DNA from: Nigrospora sphaerica
Taxonomy: Eukaryota; Ascomycota; Sordariomycetes; Amphisphaeriales; Apiosporaceae
Reading direction: 5' to 3'
NCBI GenBank assembly: GCA_018287875.1
Contig: JAGVVL010000001.1
Coordinates: 7,068,001-7,132,000, forward strand
Length of the DNA stretch: 64,000 nucleotides
The notes below the pieces were generated by a model, which saw nothing but the letters and a program-made list of their open reading frames with translations, was not told the origin of the DNA and did not search any database. A program made the position numbers and the translations under genes. Below, in pieces: positions 12,562 to 23,423 of this stretch. Each line of letters starts with the position of its first letter. Positions within the stretch are counted from its first letter, which is position 1.

Positions 12562-15305
12562 ATGGCTGCTATGGTCCAGACGTACCCTCAGCAAACCGGA
12601 ACCGCTACTGTGCTCCCCAAAACCGGCTCGGCCTCTGCCATGATGCCGTCGCACGCTCAATCCCATGCTCAGTCCCAACAGATGGTGGCGAATGCCCAGT
12701 CCCAGAGGAATAACTACCACGGAATGCCCGGGCAGGCGAGCTATCGAGGCAACGCCGGTCCCGTCCAGCCGTATGCTTTCACAGCTACCCCCACGTTGGG
12801 GAACAACAGCAGCAGCAGCAACAACAACAACAACACCGGGCCATGGCAGAACTATGGTGCTTTCCGGACAAACTCGTCACCAGGCAGTGTACCGACAGTA
12901 CAATCCCTGGACGCGCGGCCCCGATACCAGTCGAACCCTTCGGGCAGTGTGATGCAGCCCACCGCTCGGGATGATTCGTCACTACCCAGTGCAAGCCGCA
13001 CGAACTCCCGGCAGCCGTCGCCTCACGTTCCCGGAGTCACCGGCCAGCCGACTTTCGCCCAGGTTGCGGCGGCCAAGGCCTCCCCGGACCGGTACAGACG
13101 ACCTGCAGTTAGGCACGCGGATTCATCACCGGTCGTCCAGCAGCAACATGCGCCACAGACCCAGGGCTCGGCCATGCCCTCAGGCTCCGGCATGGCCAAT
13201 GTCGTGCACCTGTACAACCCCCGCGTGGCCGGCAGTAGCAGGGTACCCAGGTCGACGGCCAGTCGACCGCAGAGTGCGTACGGCTCTTTGATGGCAGGAG
13301 TTGCCGTGGACGACATGCATGTCCACCGGCACACGTCGGAAGAAGAGCACAACAAGCGGTTCAGACGGCGAAGCATGGCTTCGTTCGATACGGCGGACTA
13401 CCCCAACCCCATGACGCCGCAGGAGTTCAAACAGCAGCAACAACGGGCTGAGGAACTTGCAGCCGTGAAAAGGGCCAAGGCTGCCGCGGAGAAGCAGCAG
13501 CAGCAGCAGAAGCCGCCGAAACCCGTTGCGCGCATTCTGCCCGTGCCCACGGTTGAGAAGAACCATGCTCCTCTCCACGGAACAACGACGCACGCCAGGA
13601 ATGGCAGTTCGGAGAGCCTAGTGTCGAGCCTGAGCAGCAATTCGCGGCCGTCTTCGGTAAGTTACTATTTCAGCGTCCTGCAGGCGGTATACGGTGCCTC
13701 GTCCAATCGAGGCCCGCCGCCCGCTCTTGGCTTTCCATCATACGACCCCTGCTAACCCGCGCAGCAGTCTACCAATCGAAATTCCAATGCCTCCGCCCCC
13801 ACAACCAGCAGCCCCGCCTCAACCATAACCTCCGACGAAAAGTCCAATGCCGCGGACCACGGCAAGTCGGTGACTATCCCTCCCCGTGGTTCCTCGTCAG
13901 ATGTAGGGAAGCGTGTCCTCAACCCATCGCCGTTGTCCAAGCCGTCCAACATGGCGTCTGGCGCGGTACCCAACGACGCGGCCTCGCCTGCAAAGCCTCC
14001 GACGTCCTCTCAAGGAGCTCGCAACGAGAGTGCTGCCGCCAAACAGCTGGCGGCCATTGGTGAAAAGGGAGAGAAGGCGAAGAGCAAGACGTCCCGACTC
14101 CGACGAGCCTTTTCGTTTGGCAGTGCGGCCGAACTCAAAAAAGCCTCATTGGAGCAGGAAGCCAAGAACTCTCAAACGTCACAACCCAAGGGCTCTGGAC
14201 CCCAAGATCCGTATGAGGAGGAGCAGGAACGTATCGCACAGAAGCAGGAGGCTAGCGGATTGGGTAACAGCATCTACTCGGGAACCAAGATCTTTACGGG
14301 CTCGACGGACAACCTCTCCATCTCCTCTACGGCGTCCTCGGCGTCCATCATGCTCCGCAAGATGGGCAAAGGTATGAAGAAGGGCAGCCGCTCGCTGGTT
14401 GGCCTCTTCCGGCCCAAGTCGGTCATTGGCTCCCCCACAGGCGACCTCTCAGCACCCGAAGCGAGCCAGGCGGCGGTGTCCATGATCACGGTGGAGGCCG
14501 AGCGCGAGAGGGTCAACGTCAACTCCAACGGAGACCTCGACCAGTCCGCTGGTGGGACGGGCTTTCCCCGTCTGGAGAGGAATTCGATTGACGCGGGTCA
14601 TTTGGATGCCGGCGACAACCCAGACCGCGCAGGCAGCGCTGGTGCGGACAGCATGAGGAAGAGCATCGTAGGCGGCGACAGGGAACGGGCCGAGGTTCTC
14701 GCGACCATGCGCAAAGGCATTCTCAAGAGTACGTATCCAGATTGGACCCGGCCGCAACGGCCGGCTTGGCTGGTCGACTTGCTAACATGTGAACAGCGCG
14801 AAGTGACTCGCCGAGCCCCGGTCCGGCACAAGACTCGAGGCCTAATTTCGAGCTGCCCATGATCCCCAACGTTAGCGACTCGCCCAGTTCCAGCGCGCCG
14901 AGCACGCCCAACGATGATGCCAGCCATAGGCGTAGCGGCTCGGTTGCCATCGGTGGCGAAGACTACTTCCTGTCGGCACTGCGGCTTCGCCAGGACAGTA
15001 AGAGCGCTCCCGGCACGCCGCAAGGTGGCATCGGCAAGCGCAATGCGACTTTCAGCCCGCGCATTGTCTTCCATGACACTTGGCCCAGCCAGGAGTACGA
15101 CCGTCGGGGCGAGATCGCGACGTGCAACAGGCTCACGCCCATGCTGGCCCAGCAAATCAAAGAGGAGCTAAACAGCTTCAAAATGGTATGAGAGACAATT
15201 CCTGCCTGCCATGGCCTCGTATGCTTGCTTGGACGCGGGACTAACGACTGCGTACAGGAAATGGAGGTCCACGAAACGTCCAAGATTTACACGCACTTCT
15301 TTTAA
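12562..15305 (+). CDS. BNI4: BNI4-like bud neck/septum scaffold protein
   Basis: Four exons (12562-13656, 13765-14728, 14797-15185, 15258-15305) encode about 831 residues. The introns have GTAAGT, GTACGT and GTATGA donors and CTAAC branch sites. An acceptor three bases further on (exon 2 at 13768) would also work. The first two-thirds are low-complexity and rich in Ser, Gln, Asn and Pro, including a short Ser/Asn run at about residues 83-91. The C-terminus is the recognisable part: RIVF at residues 775-778 fits the RVxF docking motif for protein phosphatase 1, then comes a conserved tail with FHDTWPSQEYDRRGEIATCN and the end YTHFF. In yeast, Bni4 tethers Glc7 phosphatase and chitin synthase III to septins at the bud neck. 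A role at septa or tips here is inferred from the family. The start is the first ATG of the open frame and has a good CCATGG context. Confidence 0.75.
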
Positions 15306-16790
15306 TGACGACCAGCGCTCCAAGACCAAACTCGCTCGCCAAGCCGTTTCTTCTTCTTTCTTTTCCTATTCCTCCAGTCCGTGGTCATAGACCGACACAG
15401 ATCATGTATTTGACAGACTCGTACACCTCATAGGCGTTGTATCCGGTCAGCATAGTATGGTGTCGCGGCGTTTTTTCGAATTTCCCATGGGTTGATTTCA
15501 CAGCACGGTCATCTGAAAAAAAGAGAAGCATTGGTCTCTGCCCACGGTTACTTTGCGCGTCGTCGAAGGGAGGACGAAACCGGCACAGCTCCGTCGATCA
15601 ACAGACGACTCGAGCAGACTCGGCGCGTTGGCATCGTCAGCCGGCGTCCTCCATGGCCGGGTTACGGCTCCTCCCGTGCGGCGGGAGGCAACCACGGCTC
15701 AGCTCGCGGCGGCCGGGCGGAGATGCGAGGGGAGAGATGAGGAAGCATGTGCACGTAGCTTGTCCAAAGCAGTCTAGACACGAGGGAGCGTTTCTTTTGC
15801 ACACGGAACAAGGCTGAGGCGCGAAGCCCATCATCACAGCAGACTGTGTTTTTATCCGAGTACCTGCCTGCCCTCCTTACCCGCGGTGGGTAAGAAGAGA
15901 GGTGGGATGGCGATGGTGAGAGTGAGGAGGTGTGGTTCTTTTCTCCCAGCTTTCTGGAAGGGCGTGGGAGGCTCTTGGCACTATTTTGGAGGGATAGCGT
16001 GGAATAATCGACAGCATGCAGCTCGCTCATATCCTTACCGGTCTATGTCAGGTCCAAGACCAGTTTGCGTCGGTGCTGGTGGCGTGAGAGTGACGATCAG
16101 TAATAAGTGTCATTGGCAAGAGGCAAGAAGGCCCGCAAAAGTACTGCCTGCGTAGAGTACTTTACACAAGTGCGTAGGTACTCAATGTATTTCATACAAG
16201 TGAGAGGAGATTCATAGATACTGTCACGCTGTACGGAGGTACACATTTACGTAAACATAAGATACGGCTTTCTTTGCAGGGACTTCAGCCAAGGAAAGGA
16301 GGAGGGGCAGGATGGGGAAAGCGAGGGGTCGCGGGTAGTTACAATGGGAACCCGAAAGGGGCCTACCGAGTTACTGCACAGCGCTAAGTGGCGACCCCGG
16401 TCAACTTTGGGTCCCTCAATCTTTGTCTTTTCCAAACTTTTTTTTTTCCTTATCACCAGGTCCCCTGCCCCAAACCCTCAGCCTGTTACTACAAGCAGCC
16501 TTGTGCCCACCATGCAAGGCTACTTGTAACGTGGATCGATCCTATCCATCGCAACCCTTCCGATCCCCGGGAAGCGAAAAGGGACATAGAACCCCCCCAA
16601 AATTGTCTTGGCGCATGGCATGATCTCCCCGCGACCCTACTGGACTTTTACGGCCTCTCTTCGATACGCAAGTCGTCTCCGAGGACGGTCGCCGCCACTG
16701 CTCCCGGGCAACAACGCAATCGGCACGCGTAGACGCCTCGTCCACTGGGAAGTTCCCGGCGGTCGTTTCCAAGTGCGAGACCACGCCAGC
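15306..16790. other. Intergenic region BNI4-DUS1
   Basis: Holds the 3' end of BNI4 and the promoter of the dihydrouridine synthase gene. Open frames are short and overlapping, without recognisable domains. Nothing else is supported. Confidence 0.6.
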
Positions 16791-18540
16791 ATGGCCTCAC
16801 TCAGCGCCGTCGTCGCCGAGGCCCCTTCGCCGATGGGCACCGCCTTGAAGCCCGAGCCCAAACCCAAGCTTCATGGCCGCGCCTTCTACGAGAGTCTCGG
16901 GAGCCCCAAGTTCGTTGTCGCCCCGATGGTCGACCAGTCTGAATTTGTGCGTAAAAACGGCTACTGGTAACACCGCTAGCTGCCTCACCACCCCGACACG
17001 CGACTAACATGCGCTGTAACGCATCCCGCAGGCCTGGCGCATGCTCACGCGCTCCTTCATGACGCCCGCCGACAACGCCAAGCTGCTCGCCTACACGCCC
17101 ATGTTCCATGCCCGCCTCTTTGAGGAGACGGCCAAATACCGCGACTCCCACTTCCAAGCAGCGACGGGCCCCGAACCCGAAGCCGCGCTCTTCCTCGACG
17201 GCAACCCGTCGTTCGACCGGCCCTTGTTCGTCCAGTTCTGCGCCAACGACCCCGACCACCTGCTCGCTGCCGCCCAGCTGGCAGCGCCATACTGTGATGC
17301 CGTTGACCTGAACCTTGGTTGTCCCCAGGGCATTGCTAGGAAGGGCCATTACGGTGCCTTCCTGCAGGAGGACCAGGAATTGGTCCACCGGCTGATCAAC
17401 AACCTGCACGAGAACCTGTCGGTGCCCGTCACGGCCAAGATAAGGATCCTGGACTCCAAGGAGGAGACGCTGAAGTACGCGAAGAACGTTCTGGACGCCG
17501 GTGCTAGCATCCTCACCGTCCATGGCCGCAGGAGGGAGCAGAAGGGCCACCTGACGGGCCTGGCCGACTGGTCCTACATACGCTACTTGCGGGAGAACCT
17601 CCCCCGAGAGACGGTCATCTTCGCCAACGGCAACATCTTGCAGCGCGGGGACGTGGAAAAATGTCTGGCAGCCACGGGCGCCGACGCCGTCATGAGCGCC
17701 GAGGGCAACTTGAGCGACCCGGCCATCTTCGCGCGGGAGCCGGCCGTTGGTGAGGAGGGGAGAGAATACTGGAGGGGCAACGACGGCCGTGGCGGCTACA
17801 GGGTCGACGCCACGTTTCGACGCTACCTGGACATCATACACAAATATGTACTGCGGCAGGAACCGCCGACGAGGAGACCGCTGTTCGTCGTGGGCGACGA
17901 CGAAAGCTGGCTGCGGCCGCAGGCTGAGGACCAAGCCGAGGAGGAGGAGGGCCCGGCGCGGAAGAAGCGGAAGAAGGAGGGCGGCGGCGGCGGCAAGCCC
18001 GAGAGATGTTCGGATCCCAACCTGCTGGCTATGCGACCGCACCTCTTCCACCTCCTGCGACACTTTGTATCCAAACATACGGACATACGGGATGCTCTGG
18101 CCAAGGCCCGGGCCGGTGACGTTGCCGCCGTAGAGGCCGTGCTGGACATGGTGGAGCGCAGGGTGGCCGAGGGTCTGATAGAGTACAACAAGACGAATGG
18201 CAAGAGCGTCGAGGAGCCCGAAGCGCAGACGCCGGCCACGGGCCAGGGCGACGGCGGTGACGAGACCGAGCCTGACCCGGAGAGCTCGGTGGCGACGGTC
18301 AAGACCTGCAAGCGGCCGTGGTGGGTTGCGCAGCCCATCATCCGACCACTGCCCAAGGAGGCGCTGGCCAAGGGGGCCTTGAGCCTCAGCAAGAAGGATA
18401 AGAAGCGGCAAGAGGCCGAAGCAGCCGCCCAGGGCAGCCAGCAGGCCACCGAGGCCGAACTTCCGAAATACGACAGCAAAGATAGCATCAAGGAGCCCCC
18501 ACCGGGCGACAAGGCCAAGGAGGAGCTCGTGTGCGGCTAG
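16791..18540 (+). CDS. DUS1: tRNA-dihydrouridine synthase, Dus1 type
   Basis: Two exons (16791-16946, 17032-18540; GTGCGT donor, CTAAC branch) encode about 554 residues. The product is an FMN enzyme that reduces uridine to dihydrouridine in the tRNA D-loop using NADPH. APMVDQSE lies at the N-terminal edge of the TIM barrel, and the intron falls directly after it. NLGCPQGIARKGHYGAFL holds the catalytic cysteine (about residue 149). VTAKIRI, LTVHGRRREQKG and VIFANGNI follow as in Dus1. The barrel is interrupted by an acidic, lysine-rich low-complexity stretch, and the C-terminal 120 residues are basic, longer than in yeast Dus1 (423 residues). The frame is open upstream to an ATG at 16608 that would add 61 arginine-rich residues, so a mitochondrial isoform is conceivable. 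The downstream ATG has the better context. Confidence 0.9.
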
Positions 18541-19010
18541 AGGGTGGAAGGCGGGGGAAAGGAAACCCCCCCCCCCCCGGAAATACCATATAGAGAAGTA
18601 GGCCACAGGCGTCTTGGTCACTTTGCGTCGGGCATTTTGATATGGCGTGATGTATCCGGCATTGCCAGCATAGACAGACGATTCGGACAGGAGCAGATGC
18701 TCGTACGATCGGCAATGGGGCGGGCTGTTGCCCTTCGTGCCCGAGTCGGTCGTGTACCTCGAGTACCGAGGTTCCCAATGCACAATCCAACCTTACTGTG
18801 TAGATCTCGACGACTGTGGAGATAACATCTGTCCCCGGCGAAAAAAAAACCCCCCCACGAGGCCGACCGGGGGGGGGGGTCCTACCAATCCAGCGGTACA
18901 AATATGGGCTGATATTTAGCCATCTTCACGGGCCAAGTTTTCGCTCACCGTTTTGCTCAGTCTCTTCCAGTCCCCTTGCCCATCCCACGCTAGCTCAACC
19001 GCCCGTCATC
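18541..19010. other. Short intergenic region with C13 and a C7/G11 hairpin
   Basis: Separates the dihydrouridine synthase from the membrane-protein gene. It contains C13 at 18566-18578 and, at 18841-18879, A9-C7, a 12-base spacer and G11. The C and G runs can pair as a hairpin. It must hold the DUS1 3' end and the promoter of the next gene. Confidence 0.8.
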
Positions 19011-20273
19011 ATGGGAACGCATCGGTATGGCAAATACGCGCTGGTGCCCGTCTTCTTGGCCTGCAGTGCCTTGGGGGCGTGGGCCACGATAGGGCACTGC
19101 ATTACGCACGGCCTCGCCGACGCGATCAAGGCGGTACTCGACGGCGATCGGCCGGCCCTCGTCGGCGCCCCGGCGCCCTTCAAGCTCCGCTACGTCGGCC
19201 TCGGGCCCGTGGACAGGCTGTTGGGCACGACGGTCGCCTTCTTCTCGGCGCTCCTTGACGGCGACGTGCCGCCCGAGACGACGCTGGCGACGGCGTGGTG
19301 CCTGGCGCAGTTTGGCGCCGGCTGGGCCGTCCTGATGCTCGAGAGCCTGCGCGCCGGCAACCGGAACCGCGCCCTCGGGGGGCCCGGCGGCCTCATCGTC
19401 TTCGGGCTTCTCTGCCAGGCGTGCACCTGGACCTTCACGCTGCCGCTGTACCTGCTGCTGCACCTCTTCACCTCGCCCGTGGCCGCCCTGCCGCGCCCCG
19501 GCACCGGCCCCGCCGCCCGCCGCCGCCTCTTCGCCTTCCTCTGGGACATGGCCGTGCTGCCCACCTCGGTCACGCTCGCCTTCGTCCTGCCCGCCCTGCT
19601 CATGGCCATGCCCGACTTCCTGGCCATGACGCCCGCCGCCCACTACAAGATCATGGCCGTGTGGCAGCTGTTCCCGCTGCTCAGTGTCGTCGCCAACGCC
19701 GTCCTGCACGCCCTCGGCAGCGCCACCCTCGGCTCGCTGCGCCCGACCGACGCCCGCGGCCGCCCCGCCGCCCTCGGCGCCGCCTACCTCGCCGCCGTCG
19801 GCGGCGTCTACCAGTTCTGCCTCGCCCTCTGCGTCCTCGTGCACGCGCCGCTGCTGGCCCTGACGCTCGCGCCCGCGCCCCTGCGCGCCGCCCTCGCCCG
19901 CGTCCTGCCGGCCCACGCCGACCTCGTCGCCCGCGCCACCTTCGCCCGCGTCTTTGTGCCCGCCGCGCCGTGGGCCGCGCCCGCCGCCGACCCGGCCGCC
20001 TACGCCAGCGGCGACCTCGCCGCCCTGGCCGCCCACTTCCTGCGCTACGACGTCCTCGTCGCCGCCGTGCCCTTCCTGCTCTGGGCCCTCTACCTGCACC
20101 AGACCACGGTCCGCCGCCCCGGCCCCGCCCGCGCCGCCGCCCGCGCCGCCCTCTGGCTGCTCGCGGGCGGCCCCACCGCCCCCGTCGTCGCCCTCCTATG
20201 GGACCGCGACGCCGTCGTGCTCGAGGATGAGCTGCCGCCCCCCGCACGCGCGGACCCAAAAAAGACCAAGTAA
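19011..20273 (+). CDS. Multi-pass membrane protein with dilysine ER signal
   Basis: A single exon of 420 residues with extreme GC bias at third positions. Hydropathy by eye gives about seven or eight membrane segments, starting at residues 8-25 (LVPVFLACSALGAWATIG) and including LIVFGLLCQACTWTFTLPLY, a Leu/Ala-rich segment near residue 190, LYLAAVGG-type segments and a C-terminal LLWALYLHQ. The protein ends KKTK, a fit to the KKxx dilysine motif that retrieves type I and multi-pass proteins to the ER. I recognise the general pattern of fungal membrane proteins of unknown function, some of which sit beside secondary-metabolite genes, but no biosynthetic enzymes are present here. ATG 19011 lies in a favourable context (CATCATGG). 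The same frame is open upstream to 18816 without a convincing start. The function is not known. Confidence 0.7.
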   Translation: MGTHRYGKYALVPVFLACSALGAWATIGHCITHGLADAIKAVLDGDRPALVGAPAPFKLRYVGLGPVDRLLGTTVAFFSALLDGDVPPETTLATAWCLAQFGAGWAVLMLESLRAGNRNRALGGPGGLIVFGLLCQACTWTFTLPLYLLLHLFTSPVAALPRPGTGPAARRRLFAFLWDMAVLPTSVTLAFVLPALLMAMPDFLAMTPAAHYKIMAVWQLFPLLSVVANAVLHALGSATLGSLRPTDARGRPAALGAAYLAAVGGVYQFCLALCVLVHAPLLALTLAPAPLRAALARVLPAHADLVARATFARVFVPAAPWAAPAADPAAYASGDLAALAAHFLRYDVLVAAVPFLLWALYLHQTTVRRPGPARAAARAALWLLAGGPTAPVVALLWDRDAVVLEDELPPPARADPKKTK

Positions 20274-20789
20274 CCAGACCGCTGCGACGGGGAACCAAGC
20301 GTCCGCGCCACGGCGCATGCCCGTGCCCCCCGCGGCACGCGCGTCCTCCCCCCACCGGCGGAGGGCCCGATAGCGGGTGGAGGGGACCGGGGTGGCCAAG
20401 CTGGGCCCGAAGACGGCGCCGTGGGGGCGTGGCGTCTCTATCGAGCCATCTCGGGCATGCGCACGCGGCCCAATGGATGGTAACACGTCACATGTATGTA
20501 GGCTTGCCAACGGATGAGCACATCTCCCACGGATAAATACTATTCGCAAAGAAAAGAACGAATGTACTGAGATGTTCGAAAACGGACCATCAGGGATTAC
20601 CACTGTCAATTCCTTCGCTCAAACTGTTTGGTGATGAAGTCCACCCTACGGAAAAACCAGGCGCCCCTGCCGGCTGGTCCTCATACATGCGTCTTGACGC
20701 ACCGTCGACTCAAGCCCTCCTGCTTCGCACTCTCGGGGAAGGTAAGTTGGTAGTAGTCAATCTCGCTCCCGCGTGCGCCTCCCCGTTCC
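20274..20789. other. Convergent 3' intergenic region
   Basis: Lies between the 3' ends of the membrane-protein gene (plus) and CWC22 (minus). No open frame of note; presumably the two 3' UTRs. Confidence 0.7.
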
Positions 20790-23423
20790 TTATTGTCCCC
20801 TTCCCGTTCGAGCCCGGGGACTGCTGCCCCGACTGACACTACTGTAGCGTCTCCGCTTCCCCAGGGGGGCACCGCCGTCGGGGCTGACGGTGCTGTAGCG
20901 CCGGCGCTTTCCTACGGGCGCGCCCCCGTCGGGGCTGGGCGATCGGCTCTCGCTGTAGCGCCGCTTCCGCGGCACGCTGCTGGTGCTGGTGCTGTTTCTC
21001 CGCCGAGGCGCGGGGCTGAGGGAGCGCGACGACGGACGGCCGCGGCGCGGGGGCGGCGAGGGCGAGCGGGAGTAGCTGCTCCCCCGCCGAGCCGCTGGCC
21101 GCCGCGGGGGCGGGCTGCCCGAGTGCGACGCCTTACGTCCCCTCACAGGCGATCGGCGGGGCGCCGGGCTGCGCGAAGGCGACGGTGTGTAGGAGCGGGA
21201 GCGGGAGCGGGACCTCGTTACGCTGCGTCCGCGGCTGCCGTACGAACGGGACCGGAGCGGCGCCCGCGTCTGGACCGGGCTGCGCGATCGGCTCCGGGAT
21301 CGTGAATAGCTGGAATTGCGACGTGCCCGGCGCGGGGGGCCTCCGGAACCCGATTCTCTCCGTCCGCCTCGACGAGGCGGGCTTCTCGATGCGCTGTACG
21401 ACCGCGACCGCGACCGGGATAGGGACCGGGACCGAGACCGGGAATAGCTTCGGCTCCGGCTGCCCGACGCTGGCCGGCCTCTTCGGGACGGGGTGCGCGA
21501 GTAGGAACGCCCGCGGTCCAGGCCCCGGCGAGGCGGCGTCCGGGACCGCGAGCGCGACGAGTACGAGGAGCCCGTATAGGAGGAATAACTCGAGACCGAC
21601 TCGGAGCGTGCGGCCGGTGCCGGCAGCGTGGGTTTGGGCATCTTGGCGAGGTAGTCTCGCATCTCCTCGGTGAGGGCGCCCATGCCGATGCTGGTGAAGT
21701 AGTTGATGGAAAAACGTATGTTTCGGGGGTTGTCGTGGGGGAAGAGCCCCTCGAGGTACGGCTGCAGCGTCTCGTCGCGCATCCGCTGCTGCAGCTTGGG
21801 CATCCCCATTTCCTCCACCATCTCCTGGAACATCAGCTTGACAAAAATACGCGACGCCGACGTGGTTTCGTCCTCGTTGAGATGGATGACGGACAGTGCA
21901 TGCCAGCCAATCGCATCCGTGCCAAACAGGTGTCCGAACAGGCGGGCAATGTTGCGCAGCCGGTTCGTTTCGTAGCGATGTATCGTCTCGTACTTCTCGG
22001 CGAAGCTCTTCTCAAACAGGTCAAGCCACAGGCGGTTGAGCCGCGCGAACCGCTCCGCCAGGAAGCCAAAGTACTTGGTGTAGGTGCGTTCCTGGGAGCA
22101 ACACTCGATGATCATGGACGGAAGCTCGGCCTCCTGGCCCGGCGGCAGGTTGACACGCATCAGCTTGTGCACGCCTTCTTCGGGGTCAATACTCGACATG
22201 ATGGTCAGGTAAATGGTCCGCCGGAGATTCACCAGGTCCGTGTTGCTCTGGTCTTTAATCTCCATGGCCTTCTGCTCTTGGTCTTCCTCTTCCCCGTCCG
22301 AACTTTCGTCCTCGTCGTCCTCGTCGTCCTCGTAGTCGCTGCCCTCGCCCAGGATCTCGGCCTTGAGTTTCTTGTAGGCTGCCTCGTTCTCTTCCCAGTC
22401 GGGGTCGAACTTGAAGATGTTCAAGCCGTCCTGAACGTCCACGTCTGCATCCAGGGCGAGACGGTGTGTGATTTGATCCTCCTCCTCAATGAGGTCAAGC
22501 TCTTCCCTGACGGCCGGGTTGTCCTTGAACTGGTCCTTGCGCACTTGGAACAGCACCTCGAGCATGTATTGCGTCCGCTTGTCGATGTCGGCGTCGTGGA
22601 GGATGTTCCGGCACTGGTCAAAGACGGCGGTCGAGATGGAGGGGTTCATGTCCTCCAGGTGCGCCCCCACCTCCTTGATCAGGGCGATGGCGATCTCGAC
22701 GCTGTCGTCGGTGGGCTTCTGCAGCAGCAGCAGCAACATCTGCGCAGCCAGCATCTCGTGCACGACCTGCTGGTTGACGAGGTGGGCGATGAACATGGCC
22801 GAGCTGAGACACACAGCCTTGTCGTTCCTGCGAAAGGCCTTGCGGAACTGCATGACCAGCCTCTTGACCAGCAGCTCCCCGACCTGGGGCAGCTTTGTGT
22901 TGATAATGGCGGCGAAGGCGGCGTAGATGGGGGTGAAGGGCAGACTCGCCGCCTGGGCCTTCATGATGGAGCGGCAGAAGAGCCCGCGGCCCCGCACGAG
23001 GTTCTCGTTGAAGATCTCGGGAACAATGGCCTTGATGTTGGCCACGTTGACCTTGTTGATGAGGCCGTTGATGCTCTTTTTGAGGGCCTCCCAAGCCATG
23101 CGCTGATACTCCTTGCTGGACTTGTCGGTGATCTGGGCCTGCAGGGCCCGCAGGCGGGCCGGGGGGATGTAGGTGCCGCCGGAACGCATCGTCAGCAGCT
23201 TCTCGTACTCGGCCTTGGCGGCGGCCTGCTTTTCCTCGGCCGTCGGTTCCGGCACGGGCGACCGCCGGCGGGGCGGCGACCGCCGGCGAGGGGGCGCCTC
23301 GTGGTCATTGGGCGGCCCACGGTCAGCGTCGCGACTGCCAGGCCGGTAGCTGTCGCCGCCGCCGTTCCGAGGTCGCCGCCTGTCGTCGGCCTCGCGCCTG
23401 GGCGAGGGCGAGCGGCTGGCCAT
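20790..23423 (-). CDS. CWC22: Pre-mRNA-splicing factor CWC22
   Basis: A single exon of 877 residues when started at ATG 23423 (MASRSPSPRR); the frame extends 32 codons upstream but without family resemblance. CWC22 belongs to the spliceosome, is needed for the first catalytic step, and in animals escorts eIF4A3 into the exon-junction complex. The order is an N-terminal Arg/Ser/Pro-rich region (1-60), SGGTYIPPARLRAL just before the MIF4G HEAT domain (about 110-295), an acidic linker (DEDDEDESSDGEEEDQEQ, about residue 405), and the MA3 domain starting at NLRRTIYLTIMSS and running through RLFGHLFGTDAIGWHAL. The last 230 residues are an RS domain of dozens of SR/RS and SPxRR units. RS tails of this kind are phosphorylated by SR kinases. 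The long RS tail, absent from budding yeast, suits an intron-rich genome. Confidence 0.93.
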   Translation of the reverse strand: MASRSPSPRREADDRRRPRNGGGDSYRPGSRDADRGPPNDHEAPPRRRSPPRRRSPVPEPTAEEKQAAAKAEYEKLLTMRSGGTYIPPARLRALQAQITDKSSKEYQRMAWEALKKSINGLINKVNVANIKAIVPEIFNENLVRGRGLFCRSIMKAQAASLPFTPIYAAFAAIINTKLPQVGELLVKRLVMQFRKAFRRNDKAVCLSSAMFIAHLVNQQVVHEMLAAQMLLLLLQKPTDDSVEIAIALIKEVGAHLEDMNPSISTAVFDQCRNILHDADIDKRTQYMLEVLFQVRKDQFKDNPAVREELDLIEEEDQITHRLALDADVDVQDGLNIFKFDPDWEENEAAYKKLKAEILGEGSDYEDDEDDEDESSDGEEEDQEQKAMEIKDQSNTDLVNLRRTIYLTIMSSIDPEEGVHKLMRVNLPPGQEAELPSMIIECCSQERTYTKYFGFLAERFARLNRLWLDLFEKSFAEKYETIHRYETNRLRNIARLFGHLFGTDAIGWHALSVIHLNEDETTSASRIFVKLMFQEMVEEMGMPKLQQRMRDETLQPYLEGLFPHDNPRNIRFSINYFTSIGMGALTEEMRDYLAKMPKPTLPAPAARSESVSSYSSYTGSSYSSRSRSRTPPRRGLDRGRSYSRTPSRRGRPASGSRSRSYSRSRSRSLSRSRSRSYSASRSPPRRGGRRESGSGGPPRRARRNSSYSRSRSRSRSPVQTRAPLRSRSYGSRGRSVTRSRSRSRSYTPSPSRSPAPRRSPVRGRKASHSGSPPPRRPAARRGSSYSRSPSPPPRRGRPSSRSLSPAPRRRNSTSTSSVPRKRRYSESRSPSPDGGAPVGKRRRYSTVSPDGGAPLGKRRRYSSVSRGSSPRARTGRGQ

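Noticed and set aside
11775..12563. 262-residue open frame on the minus strand
   Set aside because: Mirrors the pyrimidine-rich leader of BNI4, giving Arg/Glu/Gly-rich sequence without a domain.
16801..18783. 660-residue open frame on the minus strand
   Set aside because: Antisense shadow of the dihydrouridine synthase exon; composition is an artefact of GC-rich third positions.
18990..20230. Long frames on both strands over the membrane-protein gene
   Set aside because: Runs of Arg/Pro or Gly/Glu only; chance frames caused by very high GC. The chosen frame has membrane segments and a sensible start.
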